A DNA stretch of 46,312 nucleotides from Sulfurimonas sp. (GTDB taxonomy: Bacteria > Campylobacterota > Campylobacteria > Campylobacterales > Sulfurimonadaceae), in assembly GCA_027063505.1 (NCBI GenBank), contig JAMORO010000010.1, forward strand, positions 1 to 46,312, read 5' to 3'. Below the pieces are notes generated by a model. It was not told the DNA's origin, made no database searches, and saw only the letters and a list, made by a program, of their open reading frames with translations. Within the stretch, counting starts at the first letter, position 1, and every line of letters begins with the position of its first letter. Positions 25,261 to 33,730 of this stretch are shown here, piece by piece. A program made the translations under genes and the position numbers.

Positions 25261-27983
25261 ATAACACCTAATGTTGAAAGGGCAGCAGCAGTTACAGCAA
25301 ATGAAGCAAGAACTCTTGAGACACTGTCCCATATCTCAAGAGTATTAATCTCTTTAATATAGACAGGAACAACAATAGTATCTCCCTTTTTTATCTCTGC
25401 ATTAGCACTAAACCATCCAGCATTTAAAGGTTCACTCATACCATTTGCATGAATTATATAAATACTTCCTTCATCTGCAGCACGAGAGAGTCCACTTGCC
25501 ATCTCAATGTAATCTTCACTACTTAGTACCTCATTATATACAAATGAAGTTGGATTAAAAACTTCTCCAAAAACAGTTACCGTATCGATTTGATTAGGGA
25601 TTGTAAGAGTATCCTTATCTTTAAGAACTAAATTAAATGGACTCTCTTTAAAAAAGTCTAAATCCTTATCTAATGTCACACTTACTCGACCTATAGGCTG
25701 ATACTTCTTCGCTTCTAAAATCACATCATTGAGTGTACTCGTTGCACCTACACTTGTAGCCGCTCTCTTTGCATTTGCAGGCATCGCATTATAAAGTGCA
25801 AGTTCTCGCTTTATCTTTGCTAAGGAGTGATTATACTGATCTATCTGCTGCCTTTTAATACTATCTCGTGTAAAAACAGCCCCTTGAATAAAAGCATCCT
25901 TTGTATAACCACCAGCACGAGCTATTACACTTGCAAGTTTCTCTCCATTACTTATTGTATACTTACCAGGAAACTTCACTTCACCACTTAATGTAACAAC
26001 CTGCTTTTCACCCCAGTTTGGAATTTTATAAATAGTTACCTCATCATATGGTTCTAATATATATTTTTTTGGATCTATATCACTTAAATTTAAAACATCA
26101 ATTTTTTTCTTTCTATTACTCTCTGCATCGATATAGTAACGGACTATCTCTATCTGTTTGAGGTAGGCCATAGTAGTAAAGCCGCCACTTGCATCTAATA
26201 TTTTTTGAAGAGTCATATCTTTTTCATAAAAAACTGTTGTTGGATTAACTACCTCACCTTTAATACTCACCGGTTCTAAACGATGTGTTTGGTAATAGTC
26301 ATATATCTCAACTTCATCATAAGGACTTAAAATAATATTTGCATCCTTTTTTAGAGAGTAGAAGGTAGTCTTTGGCATTCTATCTGGAGTATTTATCGTT
26401 GTTACTCGAACCATATCATCAACAATACCATCTACACCAGAAGCATGTATAGCATCTCGAATTGTCATCCCTTCAAAATATCTTAATTTTCCAGCATTTA
26501 TAAAAAGTGATCCACTTGTAGTAATGTAAGAAGAGCTCTGCAGATCATTCTTACTAAATATATATATCTCATCTTGTGGTTCTAAAGAGACCTTCTCTTT
26601 TGCATCTAGCACATCTTTAAGATTAAATGAGTGAATCTTATAGTTCAATGCATCTGTATAGCGTTTTATAAGACCATATTCAAAATATGTTTCAGGTAAG
26701 AAAAAATGTTTCGAGCCATACTTAAGTTGCTGGTTAAGGAAAGTTGTAAGTGTTCTCTCTTTTGGAAGAGGATAGGCACCAGGTCTGATAATATTTCCAT
26801 AAAGACTTACACTTGATTGTGCAGTAGAGTCAAGTTGATATATATAGACTCTATCACCATCTCTCATTCGGAATTTCTTTGCCTTTCTATAATTTATGTG
26901 AAATGTCTCAAAAACTATATTATCACTATATCTATCTATCTTTATATGGCGTTTTGAAGCATTGGCTTTCATTCCTCCTGCATACTCTATGAGCTTTGCA
27001 AGTGTCTCTCCTTTTTTAAGCTCAAACTTAGCAGCATTATTTACATATCCATCTATACTTACTAAGGTATCCGCCTTTTTAACAACTACTATATCACCAT
27101 GCTTTAAAAGAGTTGTTCCTACACTTTTACCTCTAAATAGTAGATCATAAAAATCGAGTTTAGCGATTGTCTTCCCATTACGTTTTATATCTATATTTCG
27201 AACAGATGCTGTATCACGTACACCTTTTGAAACAATAAAGAGATCTTTAGCTGTTGAAAAGGATGAAAGGTTATAAATACCTGGGTATTTAACATCACCG
27301 ATAAGTGTTACCTGTATACTACTGTATTTACTAATACTTATTTTAAATGAGCTTAGTTTAAAGTGTTGCTTTAACTCTCTTGTAAGATATGTTTTAAGCT
27401 CTTTATAACTCATACCTCCTACTCTTACGGGGCCGATATACTGCAGTTCAATCTCACCATCATTATTTACTTCAAGAGATAGTTTCTCATCCCTATCACC
27501 ATATACATGTATATCAATCCTGTCACCAGTTGAGATAGTATAGTTTTCTGGTGTAGGGAGAGATGCACTATCAATCATATTTTTATTTGCATAAAATCGA
27601 TCGGAATAGCGTGATAATTTTTTATTTACAAGTATCTGCTGTCTCTCATTAAGTATTTTTCTTATCTCACTACGTGTCTGATACTTAAAAGGATTGACAC
27701 TTTTTAACATACTTGGTCTACTTTTAGTCTCATTAGCATCTAAAATATCAATTCTATTTTCAACATCCACAGATTCTATACTTTTTGTAGTAAGTTTTTC
27801 CTCTTTAGCTAACTTCTTTTGAATATCAACTTTGGATATCCCTTGTTCTTGCATCATCAGCTTAGCTTGGGGAGAGTCAAGAAGGGATGGATCTGCTTTA
27901 ATTGCAGTTTTTAATTGAGAGATACTGGGTATAGCAAAGAGTGTTGTACCTAAAAGTAACATAGTAAAAAGAGTTCGTAACAT
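25257..27983 (-). CDS. Giant multi-SLBB polysaccharide export protein (paralogue B)
   Basis: A 908-residue secreted protein colinear with paralogue A: a signal peptide (about 1-18), the same helical opening (SISQLKTAIKADPSLLDSPQ), Poly_export domain (YTISTGDRIDIHVYGDRDEK), a series of SLBB modules (GDVKYPGIYNL, GNIIRPGAYPL, GEVVNPTTVFY, GEVKFPGKYTI, GEVFNPTSFVY) and a similar C-terminus (FAVTAAALSTLGVI). It lacks the module found in A between RYY and IPNWGEKQVV. No wzz-like gene follows. The -10 TATAAT lies on the minus strand at 28013-28018. It probably forms a second export channel, or one for another polymer; partners must lie outside the window. Confidence 0.92.
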   Translation of the reverse strand: MLRTLFTMLLLGTTLFAIPSISQLKTAIKADPSLLDSPQAKLMMQEQGISKVDIQKKLAKEEKLTTKSIESVDVENRIDILDANETKSRPSMLKSVNPFKYQTRSEIRKILNERQQILVNKKLSRYSDRFYANKNMIDSASLPTPENYTISTGDRIDIHVYGDRDEKLSLEVNNDGEIELQYIGPVRVGGMSYKELKTYLTRELKQHFKLSSFKISISKYSSIQVTLIGDVKYPGIYNLSSFSTAKDLFIVSKGVRDTASVRNIDIKRNGKTIAKLDFYDLLFRGKSVGTTLLKHGDIVVVKKADTLVSIDGYVNNAAKFELKKGETLAKLIEYAGGMKANASKRHIKIDRYSDNIVFETFHINYRKAKKFRMRDGDRVYIYQLDSTAQSSVSLYGNIIRPGAYPLPKERTLTTFLNQQLKYGSKHFFLPETYFEYGLIKRYTDALNYKIHSFNLKDVLDAKEKVSLEPQDEIYIFSKNDLQSSSYITTSGSLFINAGKLRYFEGMTIRDAIHASGVDGIVDDMVRVTTINTPDRMPKTTFYSLKKDANIILSPYDEVEIYDYYQTHRLEPVSIKGEVVNPTTVFYEKDMTLQKILDASGGFTTMAYLKQIEIVRYYIDAESNRKKKIDVLNLSDIDPKKYILEPYDEVTIYKIPNWGEKQVVTLSGEVKFPGKYTISNGEKLASVIARAGGYTKDAFIQGAVFTRDSIKRQQIDQYNHSLAKIKRELALYNAMPANAKRAATSVGATSTLNDVILEAKKYQPIGRVSVTLDKDLDFFKESPFNLVLKDKDTLTIPNQIDTVTVFGEVFNPTSFVYNEVLSSEDYIEMASGLSRAADEGSIYIIHANGMSEPLNAGWFSANAEIKKGDTIVVPVYIKEINTLEIWDSVSRVLASFAVTAAALSTLGVI

Positions 27984-28012
27984 AGTGATTAGCCTTATGG
28001 GAAATTGAAGCG

Positions 28013-28018
28013 ATTATA
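28013..28018 (-). promoter_or_regulatory. -10 box for SLBB paralogue B
   Basis: TATAATCG on the minus strand about 30 nt before the ATG at 27983. Confidence 0.55.
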
Positions 28019-28092
28019 TTTGAAATTTTATTAAAGAAATGTTAAAATTTACTTGATTATTGCTATTGAAGTTTAAAAGATTGACCTCTCTC

Positions 28093-28159
28093 ACAAAAAT
28101 AAATTTTTTTATTCTATTTTTGTAAGGAGACAGCCTATATAAGGGGAATAAAACCCCTT
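28093..28159. other. Intergenic stretch with two inverted repeats, no gene seen
   Basis: ACAAAAATA (28093-28101) pairs with TATTTTTGT (28115-28123), and AAGGGG (28141-28146) pairs with CCCCTT (28154-28159). Between them is AAGGAGA, a Shine-Dalgarno-like run with no start codon at a usable distance. The second repeat sits 24 nt past the argJ stop but lacks a clear T-run on the minus strand. It may be a terminator or the end of a small RNA; the sequence does not decide. Confidence 0.35.
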
Positions 28160-28183
28160 CTATTTTATTAAGTTATTAAAAAA

Positions 28184-29362
28184 CTATGTCCGATAATCTG
28201 CATTTATCTTCACATACTCATACCCTAAATCACACCCATAAGATGTGAACGATCCTTCAGCTAGACCTAAATCACAAGAGATTGTAAATCTATCTAGCTT
28301 CATAACCGCAGAAGCACGCTCTTCCATAGCTGCATCAAAAAGTAAAACACCACTCTTATAAACACAAAGATCATTAAAAGATATACTCAGAGTCTCTTCA
28401 TCTGCATCTACACCACTTGCACCCACAGTTGAAGCTATACGACCCCAGTTGGGATCTTCACCATAGAGTGCAGTTTTAACAAGAAGAGAGTTAGAGAGTG
28501 CTTTGGCAACTACTTCTGCTTCAGCATTACTCTTGGCTCCAGTTACTTTATAAGTCACCATCTTTGTTGCACCCTCTCCATCTGCAACCATCTCTGTTGC
28601 TAAAAAGAGCATAATTTTATGAAGGGCATCTCTAAAAGCTTCTCTATTATAACTACCTGATAGAGCATTTGATAGTAACATCACCGTATCATTTGTAGAT
28701 GTATCCCCATCAACACTTGCTGCATTAAAAGTAGTAAGTGTTACCTCATCGAGTAACTCTTGCATTTCAGACTTACTTACTTTTGCATCTGTAGTAATAA
28801 AGCAGAGCATCGTAGCCATAGCTGGATTTATCATTCCTGCACCTTTTGCCATCGCTCCGATGTTAAAGCTAGCGCCATCTTCAAGTTCTACTCTAAACGC
28901 TATCTCTTTAGAGAAGCTATCCGTAGTCATAATAGCGTTTGCAGCACTGTTAGGCTCTCTTTTTGTAAGATCAAAGAGTTTTGCGCCCGCGATGAGTCTC
29001 TCTTTTGGAACTCTTACTCCAATCACACCAGTAGAGCTCATAACAGGATTTTTAATCTCTTTTGGTAGTGTCGTTAAAATCTCTTCTATATCTGCTATCC
29101 CTGCTTTACCAGTCATAGCATTTGCATTTTTAGCATTTATAAGAACAAAGTTTGTTTTAAAATCACCCTTAGCACGAAAATGTCTAATAGGTGCTGCTGT
29201 CATTTTATTTGTTGTAAACACAGAAGCTATTTCACAAATACTACTTGAATATATAAACGCCATATCTTTTGCATTTTCAGCTTTTAATCCTGCACTTACA
29301 CCATCTGCATAAAAACCATCTGCTGCACATACACCACTCTCTAATTTTGTTAATTTATACAA
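28184..29362 (-). CDS. argJ: Bifunctional ornithine acetyltransferase / N-acetylglutamate synthase
   Basis: A 392-residue enzyme of arginine biosynthesis that transfers acetyl from N-acetylornithine to glutamate (the cyclic pathway). The self-cleavage motif is MAKGAGMINPAMATMLCF, with T184 as the nucleophile that cuts the precursor into alpha and beta chains. Other conserved parts are SSTGVIGVRVP and GASGVDADEETLSISFN near the acyl site, and DPNWGR (EDPNWGRIAST). Length is normal. Its start overlaps the preceding channel gene by 8 nt, so it is the third gene of an rpmB-kch-argJ unit. Whether it is mono- or bifunctional cannot be told from sequence. Confidence 0.97.
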   Translation of the reverse strand: MYKLTKLESGVCAADGFYADGVSAGLKAENAKDMAFIYSSSICEIASVFTTNKMTAAPIRHFRAKGDFKTNFVLINAKNANAMTGKAGIADIEEILTTLPKEIKNPVMSSTGVIGVRVPKERLIAGAKLFDLTKREPNSAANAIMTTDSFSKEIAFRVELEDGASFNIGAMAKGAGMINPAMATMLCFITTDAKVSKSEMQELLDEVTLTTFNAASVDGDTSTNDTVMLLSNALSGSYNREAFRDALHKIMLFLATEMVADGEGATKMVTYKVTGAKSNAEAEVVAKALSNSLLVKTALYGEDPNWGRIASTVGASGVDADEETLSISFNDLCVYKSGVLLFDAAMEERASAVMKLDRFTISCDLGLAEGSFTSYGCDLGYEYVKINADYRT

Positions 29363-30485
29363 ACTTTAACTCCTTAGGTTTAATTCTCTGTTTGAGAAGA
29401 TCTTTTGTTGCTTCTATCCCTTTTTGGGTTCCAATAACTAAAAGTTTACACTCACTCGTAACAAGAACATCCCCTTTTGGCATACTGATAAACTTTCCAT
29501 CTTTTTTAGAAATTCCAATTACTGAAACATTTGTCATCTGACGGATATGTGTCTCTTTAAGTTTTTTAAGCACTGCCCAGCTATATTTTGGAACATATAT
29601 CTCTTGCATATCGAGGGGATTATCACTCTTATATAAAAATTCTTCTAGCATGTTTTCCATATCAGGACGTGCCGCCATTGCGCTTACTCTCTGTGCTGTG
29701 AGTTTAGTTGGACTAACAACCGTATCAGCCCCTAACTTTTTCAACTTATCGACATCACTCATAGACTCTGCTGAAGAGATGATATAGTAAGGGCGAGGTA
29801 AAAAATGCTCTTTTTCAAAAAGTCTTACAGAGGCAATAAGGGCTATATTGTCAGCTATTGAGTCTGAAAGAGCGATAAGCCCTTTTGCAGAAGAGAGGTG
29901 TGCTTTAAGCATCGCTAACTCTGCATGTGGTTCAGCCTGAAGATAGTGAGGATACTTATGTTCTATCGCCCATTCATGTATCTCAGCTCTTGGATCAATC
30001 ACAATAAAAGGAATGTGGTTTTTACGTAACTGCTCAGTCACTTGTATAGTGTAATCATTATGATAACAGACAACAAAGTGTTTTTTGAGTCTTGCAATTT
30101 TATATAACATTCTTCTCTCCTTGAATATAGCAATAATGTCTCCCCGATTCAGCTCACGAACTAAAATACCAATAGCACTTGAAAAAACTGCAAACCCTGC
30201 AATAATCAAGTTTATGGTAAATATTTTTCCTATATCAGATATTGGATGAATCTCTCCAAAACCAACAGTAGTAAAGGTTATAGCTGTTTGATAAATTGCG
30301 TCAAGTATAGGAAAATCATCGATTACTACATATCCAACAGTTCCGATAAGCATTACTGCTACAGTTAAGATTAGAGGTAAACGAAAAGCACTTAGATGAG
30401 AATAAACTTCAGGAAGAAGTTTGGGGTCAGGTTTGGGAGCGATCTCCCAATTTAGAAACTTACGAATCCTTTGTAAAAGATTCAT
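29355..30485 (-). CDS. Two-TM potassium channel with RCK-type cytoplasmic domain
   Basis: A 376-residue inner-membrane channel. TM1 (about 33-56), a pore helix, selectivity filter TVGFG (73-77, followed by EIHP) and TM2 (about 86-108) form one subunit of a tetrameric K+ channel of the MthK/HpKchA type. The C-terminal half is an RCK domain. Its Rossmann start reads HFVVCYHNDYTIQ (136-148), without the usual GxGxxG; the acidic turn FIVIDP is kept. A TrkA-C-like end (residues about 285-370) follows. The gene is 16 nt downstream of rpmB, the same adjacency as HP0490/HP0491. Its 3' end overlaps argJ by 8 nt. Confidence 0.92.
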   Translation of the reverse strand: MNLLQRIRKFLNWEIAPKPDPKLLPEVYSHLSAFRLPLILTVAVMLIGTVGYVVIDDFPILDAIYQTAITFTTVGFGEIHPISDIGKIFTINLIIAGFAVFSSAIGILVRELNRGDIIAIFKERRMLYKIARLKKHFVVCYHNDYTIQVTEQLRKNHIPFIVIDPRAEIHEWAIEHKYPHYLQAEPHAELAMLKAHLSSAKGLIALSDSIADNIALIASVRLFEKEHFLPRPYYIISSAESMSDVDKLKKLGADTVVSPTKLTAQRVSAMAARPDMENMLEEFLYKSDNPLDMQEIYVPKYSWAVLKKLKETHIRQMTNVSVIGISKKDGKFISMPKGDVLVTSECKLLVIGTQKGIEATKDLLKQRIKPKELKFV

Positions 30486-30501
30486 AATTTTTTCCTACTA
30501 C

Positions 30502-30690
30502 TTACGAATTTTTCTTAAGTGTACGAAGCTCTCTTGCAGAGATCTTGATTTTTTTAGTAGTACCATCTTCTAAAGTGATACGAACTGTTCTTAAGTTTAA
30601 TAAAAAACGACGCTTTGTTCTGTTTTTTGCGTGAGAAACATTGTTTCCACTCATAGGGCCTTTGCCGCTAATAGCACATCTTCTTGCCAT
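30502..30690 (-). CDS. rpmB: 50S ribosomal protein L28
   Basis: A 62-residue basic ribosomal protein. [20 protein letters not shown] is the classic L28 opening, followed by the conserved [13 protein letters not shown] core and a Lys-rich end. One cysteine only, so a zinc-ribbon form is not indicated. It heads the operon with the K+ channel and argJ behind a TACAAT-type -10 on the minus strand (30724-30729). Confidence 0.98.
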   Translation of the reverse strand: MARRCAISGKGPMSGNNVSHAKNRTKRRFLLNLRTVRITLEDGTTKKIKISARELRTLKKNS

Positions 30691-30848
30691 AATGGTATCC
30701 TTGCAATATATTTAAAGTTGCGAATTGTATCAAATAAAAGCAAAACTTGAACTTAAGCCAAGAGTATTTCTTTTTCTCACCCCTTTTTTAATATAACTTT
30801 TATATTTTAATAGCTAGAATATTGTAGACTAACATAAAGTATGAGATT

Positions 30849-31646
30849 TTGATTACAAAAGAAAAAATAGATAATTTTATAGAAAAGATACCTCCTGCAC
30901 CAAAAGCACTCAAAGAGACTCTCCTTCATTTAGGAAGTGGTGATTTAGTTAAAGCAGCTAATGCAGCGAAAGAGGATAAGGCGTTAAGTACATATCTAAA
31001 AGTTTTAGTAAATAAACCTATATATGGCTTTCGTAATGAAGTAAGTGATGTTTCTCAGATCTTTGGTATTTTAGGAGTGAGCCGCTCGCAGCAAGCTGTT
31101 TATAACTATATGATGACTCTTCTCTCTCCTTCAAAATGGGTGCTTTTTAAACTCACCCGTGTTCTTTTTTATAACCTTCAAGCAGATCTTTCAATTAATT
31201 GGCAAAAGATTTTAAATTTTTTAAATATTGAAGACAAAGAGATTCTCTCTTCTATCTCTCTACTACCAGCAAGTATCATTGTAAGTGAAGCTCTCTTTTG
31301 TGAGAAAAAGGCAGATGTAGAGCTACTACGAAGTGTCAATCCAATAGATCTTAATAGTGTGCTACAGCGTTTATGCAATATGGACCTCTTTGATATATGC
31401 GAACAGATAGCCAATAAATGGGAGATGCCAATAGAAGTCAGTAAAATCATTCAAGCTGCTTCAGGAATGAAACCTTCAGAAGATGTAAAAGTAAATGAAC
31501 TTGGAAAGTGGATGCACCTTCTACTCTTTTATACACTCTCTCAGCCCAAATATATTGATGCAGAACTCAATGATTTTATAGATTTTCAAATTGACTATGT
31601 TTCAGATATATATGATGATTTTTCCCAACTAATGGAGATCTCATGA
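30849..31646 (+). CDS. HDOD-domain signalling protein
   Basis: A 265-residue helical protein of the HDOD class, a metal-free relative of HD phosphohydrolases found in signalling proteins. IPPAPKALKETLLHLGSGD is the typical HDOD opening and VSQIFGILGVSRSQQAVYNY the conserved second helix pair; the HD metal residues are absent. The best start is TTG at 30849; an ATG at 30841 is out of frame. The stop overlaps the next gene as ATGA (31643-31646), so the two proteins are probably made together and act together. No output domain is fused. The partner's CheX domain suggests chemotaxis or motility control. Confidence 0.83.
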   Translation: MITKEKIDNFIEKIPPAPKALKETLLHLGSGDLVKAANAAKEDKALSTYLKVLVNKPIYGFRNEVSDVSQIFGILGVSRSQQAVYNYMMTLLSPSKWVLFKLTRVLFYNLQADLSINWQKILNFLNIEDKEILSSISLLPASIIVSEALFCEKKADVELLRSVNPIDLNSVLQRLCNMDLFDICEQIANKWEMPIEVSKIIQAASGMKPSEDVKVNELGKWMHLLLFYTLSQPKYIDAELNDFIDFQIDYVSDIYDDFSQLMEIS

Positions 31647-33037
31647 GAGCGGTTATAAAAAATGGAATTGGTGTTTTTTCACCTCAAGGTTTTTTAGATG
31701 GTGCTAGTGGTATTGCGATACTGAGCATTGAAGATATTGAAGCAACTACTGCACAAAATGCAGATATGATTTTAGTCTCTTTAAAACGTGTTATCTTTTT
31801 TAACCGTAATGGACTAGATGCCTTTGTAAAGATGTTCCATAAAGTTCGTACTGCAAACCATACAACCGTCGGTTTTTGTGATCTCGATACAAAAAAATAT
31901 GATGCAATCACTAACTTTTATAAAAATGATCTTAGTTTTTCTCTGTTTCGAACACAAGAGATAGCTACACTCTTTGCGACAAGCTATAAGAACCAAAATA
32001 AAAATGTCCTTCTCTATTCTGATGACAAGTCTCAACGTTCAGCTATGGCGATTGAACTACATGATAATGGGCATAATCCCATAATTGCACAGAGTGAAAG
32101 TGAATTTAACAAAAAAGCTGCAGTACAAGATGCCTATGATATCATCATTACTGAAACATACTTAGGACAGATGGGACAAAAAGTCGCAACAAGAGTTACT
32201 GGCAATGCGATTATCTATACAGTAAACTCTTTTTTGGATGCAGAGATTGGCAATACTTTTAATATAGAGTATCACAACAACTCTCTTAATGTAGGTTTCA
32301 GGCTCTTTATCTTTGATACTTATAAAGTTGTTAGTATGAATATTCATGCACTCAACTTTTTCTCTAAACTCTCAACAGCGGGAGCAGAGTACAATGCTAC
32401 TATCTGTTTTGTAGGTATGAGTTTTGATAAAACACCAAAAGCTTTTAAAGAGACTCTTGAAGATTCTGGAATCATTTTTTTTGATCAAATGGATGATATA
32501 TTACAAAATAAAGAGTTACTCAAAGAGTTAGGTGCAAGTAGTGCCGCAAATATCAAAAATAAACGACTTCTCAATAAAACAACAGTTACTGAACTTCCAA
32601 ACTTTATAGATGCTACAGTCGCTACAATAGAGATGATGACAAATTCAAGTGCCATTAAAGATGCTGTACAGATTAATAATATTGTTATTGATGAAATAGA
32701 GGGGAAAATTGCAAGTTCTATTGGTTACTATGGGGATTTGGATGGAATGATTATTCTTGTTTTTCCTCTAAATATTGCAAAAAAAGCATGTGAACTACTC
32801 ATAGGGGAAGCAACAGAAGATACTGAACTTGTACTTGATACACTCGCTGAACTCGTTAATATCGTGGGAGGAAAACTAAAAACACTCCTTGGTGATGAAG
32901 ATATAAGTGTTGATATTACACTACCAAGAACCTATCCTGATGTCACTTCTCTTTTAGAAATTGTTCAAGATAAAAAGGGTGTTCAAGTTGACCTCTCTTT
33001 TAATGATGATAAGTTCCTTTTCTTCTTAACAAGATAA
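31643..33037 (+). CDS. STAS/REC-like/CheX fusion, putative chemotaxis-type phosphatase
   Basis: A 464-residue soluble multidomain protein. Residues about 1-110 look like a STAS-type fold, 119-195 like a receiver-type half (NVLLYSDDKS, acid pair D127/D128) whose phospho-Asp position reads T170/E171, so phosphorylation is unlikely, and about 205-290 like a second STAS-type domain. Residues about 320-464 are a CheX domain with the catalytic E-x-x-N signature E403-L-V-N406 in LAELVNIVGG. CheX dimers dephosphorylate CheY-P. Coupling to the HDOD gene (4-nt overlap) is clear. CheX is confident; the STAS and REC assignments are from pattern only. No CheA or CheY is in the window. Confidence 0.8.
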   Translation: MRAVIKNGIGVFSPQGFLDGASGIAILSIEDIEATTAQNADMILVSLKRVIFFNRNGLDAFVKMFHKVRTANHTTVGFCDLDTKKYDAITNFYKNDLSFSLFRTQEIATLFATSYKNQNKNVLLYSDDKSQRSAMAIELHDNGHNPIIAQSESEFNKKAAVQDAYDIIITETYLGQMGQKVATRVTGNAIIYTVNSFLDAEIGNTFNIEYHNNSLNVGFRLFIFDTYKVVSMNIHALNFFSKLSTAGAEYNATICFVGMSFDKTPKAFKETLEDSGIIFFDQMDDILQNKELLKELGASSAANIKNKRLLNKTTVTELPNFIDATVATIEMMTNSSAIKDAVQINNIVIDEIEGKIASSIGYYGDLDGMIILVFPLNIAKKACELLIGEATEDTELVLDTLAELVNIVGGKLKTLLGDEDISVDITLPRTYPDVTSLLEIVQDKKGVQVDLSFNDDKFLFFLTR

Positions 33038-33052
33038 AAAGCTACTATCTAT

Positions 33053-33058
33053 TATAAT
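33053..33058 (+). promoter_or_regulatory. -10 box for rpe
   Basis: TATAAT 33 nt before the rpe ATG, overlapping the gap after the CheX-fusion stop. AAAGG at 33074 serves as ribosome site. It implies a separate transcript for rpe-trpF-dnaQ. Confidence 0.55.
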
Positions 33059-33085
33059 TGCAAAAATTGATTTAAAGGCAGTAAA

Positions 33086-33730
33086 ATGATAAAAGTAGCT
33101 CCTAGTATTCTCTCGGCAGATTTTGGAAATTTACAACGTGATGTTGAAGAGATTTGTAATGCAGGATGTGACCTTGTTCATGTAGATGTAATGGATGGGC
33201 ATTTTGTACCAAACCTTACCATTGGACCTGTAGTTGTTTCAGCTGTAGCTTCTTGTGCTACAAAGCCTTTAGATATCCACTTAATGGTAGAAAACAACAC
33301 TTTTTTTGTTGATCTTTTTGCCCCTCTCAAACCAGAGTATATATCTTTTCATATAGAAGAGGAGAAACACCCCCATAGACTTATACAGAAAATTCGCTCT
33401 CTTGGAATTAAACCTGCTATTGTTCTTAATCCTCACACTCAACCAGAATCTGTAGAGTTTTTACTTAAAGACCTTGATATGGTACTTCTTATGAGTGTAA
33501 ACCCTGGTTTTGGAGGACAGAGCTTTATTGAGAGTGTTATTGAAAAAGCATCACGATTAAATGAACTTCGAAACAGAATCAATCCGAACTGCCTCATTGA
33601 AGTAGATGGAGGTGTAAGCGATAAAAACATCCATCTTCTTAAAGAGGTTGGAGTCGATGTAGTTGTTGCAGGTAGTTATGTCTTTAAACATGCAGATCGT
33701 CAAAAAGCTATTGAGAGTCTTCAAGTATAA
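33086..33730 (+). CDS. rpe: Ribulose-phosphate 3-epimerase
   Basis: A 214-residue TIM barrel interconverting ribulose-5-P and xylulose-5-P in the pentose phosphate pathway. Metal and catalytic motifs are complete: S8 in PSILSADFGNLQ, HVDVMDGHFVPN, DIHLMVEN, and EVDGGV with a phosphate-binding GSYVF at the end. Length is normal. The stop overlaps the trpF start as TAATG. rpe next to dnaQ is also the Helicobacter arrangement (HP1386/HP1387); trpF here is inserted between them. Confidence 0.98.
   Translation: MIKVAPSILSADFGNLQRDVEEICNAGCDLVHVDVMDGHFVPNLTIGPVVVSAVASCATKPLDIHLMVENNTFFVDLFAPLKPEYISFHIEEEKHPHRLIQKIRSLGIKPAIVLNPHTQPESVEFLLKDLDMVLLMSVNPGFGGQSFIESVIEKASRLNELRNRINPNCLIEVDGGVSDKNIHLLKEVGVDVVVAGSYVFKHADRQKAIESLQV

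Noticed and set aside
18524..27983. Horizontally acquired capsule island
   Set aside because: Base composition and promoter style match the neighbours, no transposase or glycosyltransferase genes are present, and housekeeping genes lie within the region.
28760..29312. Long plus-strand open frames opposite argJ
   Set aside because: They lie entirely antisense to argJ, which has a complete set of family motifs; no ribosome site or recognisable domain.
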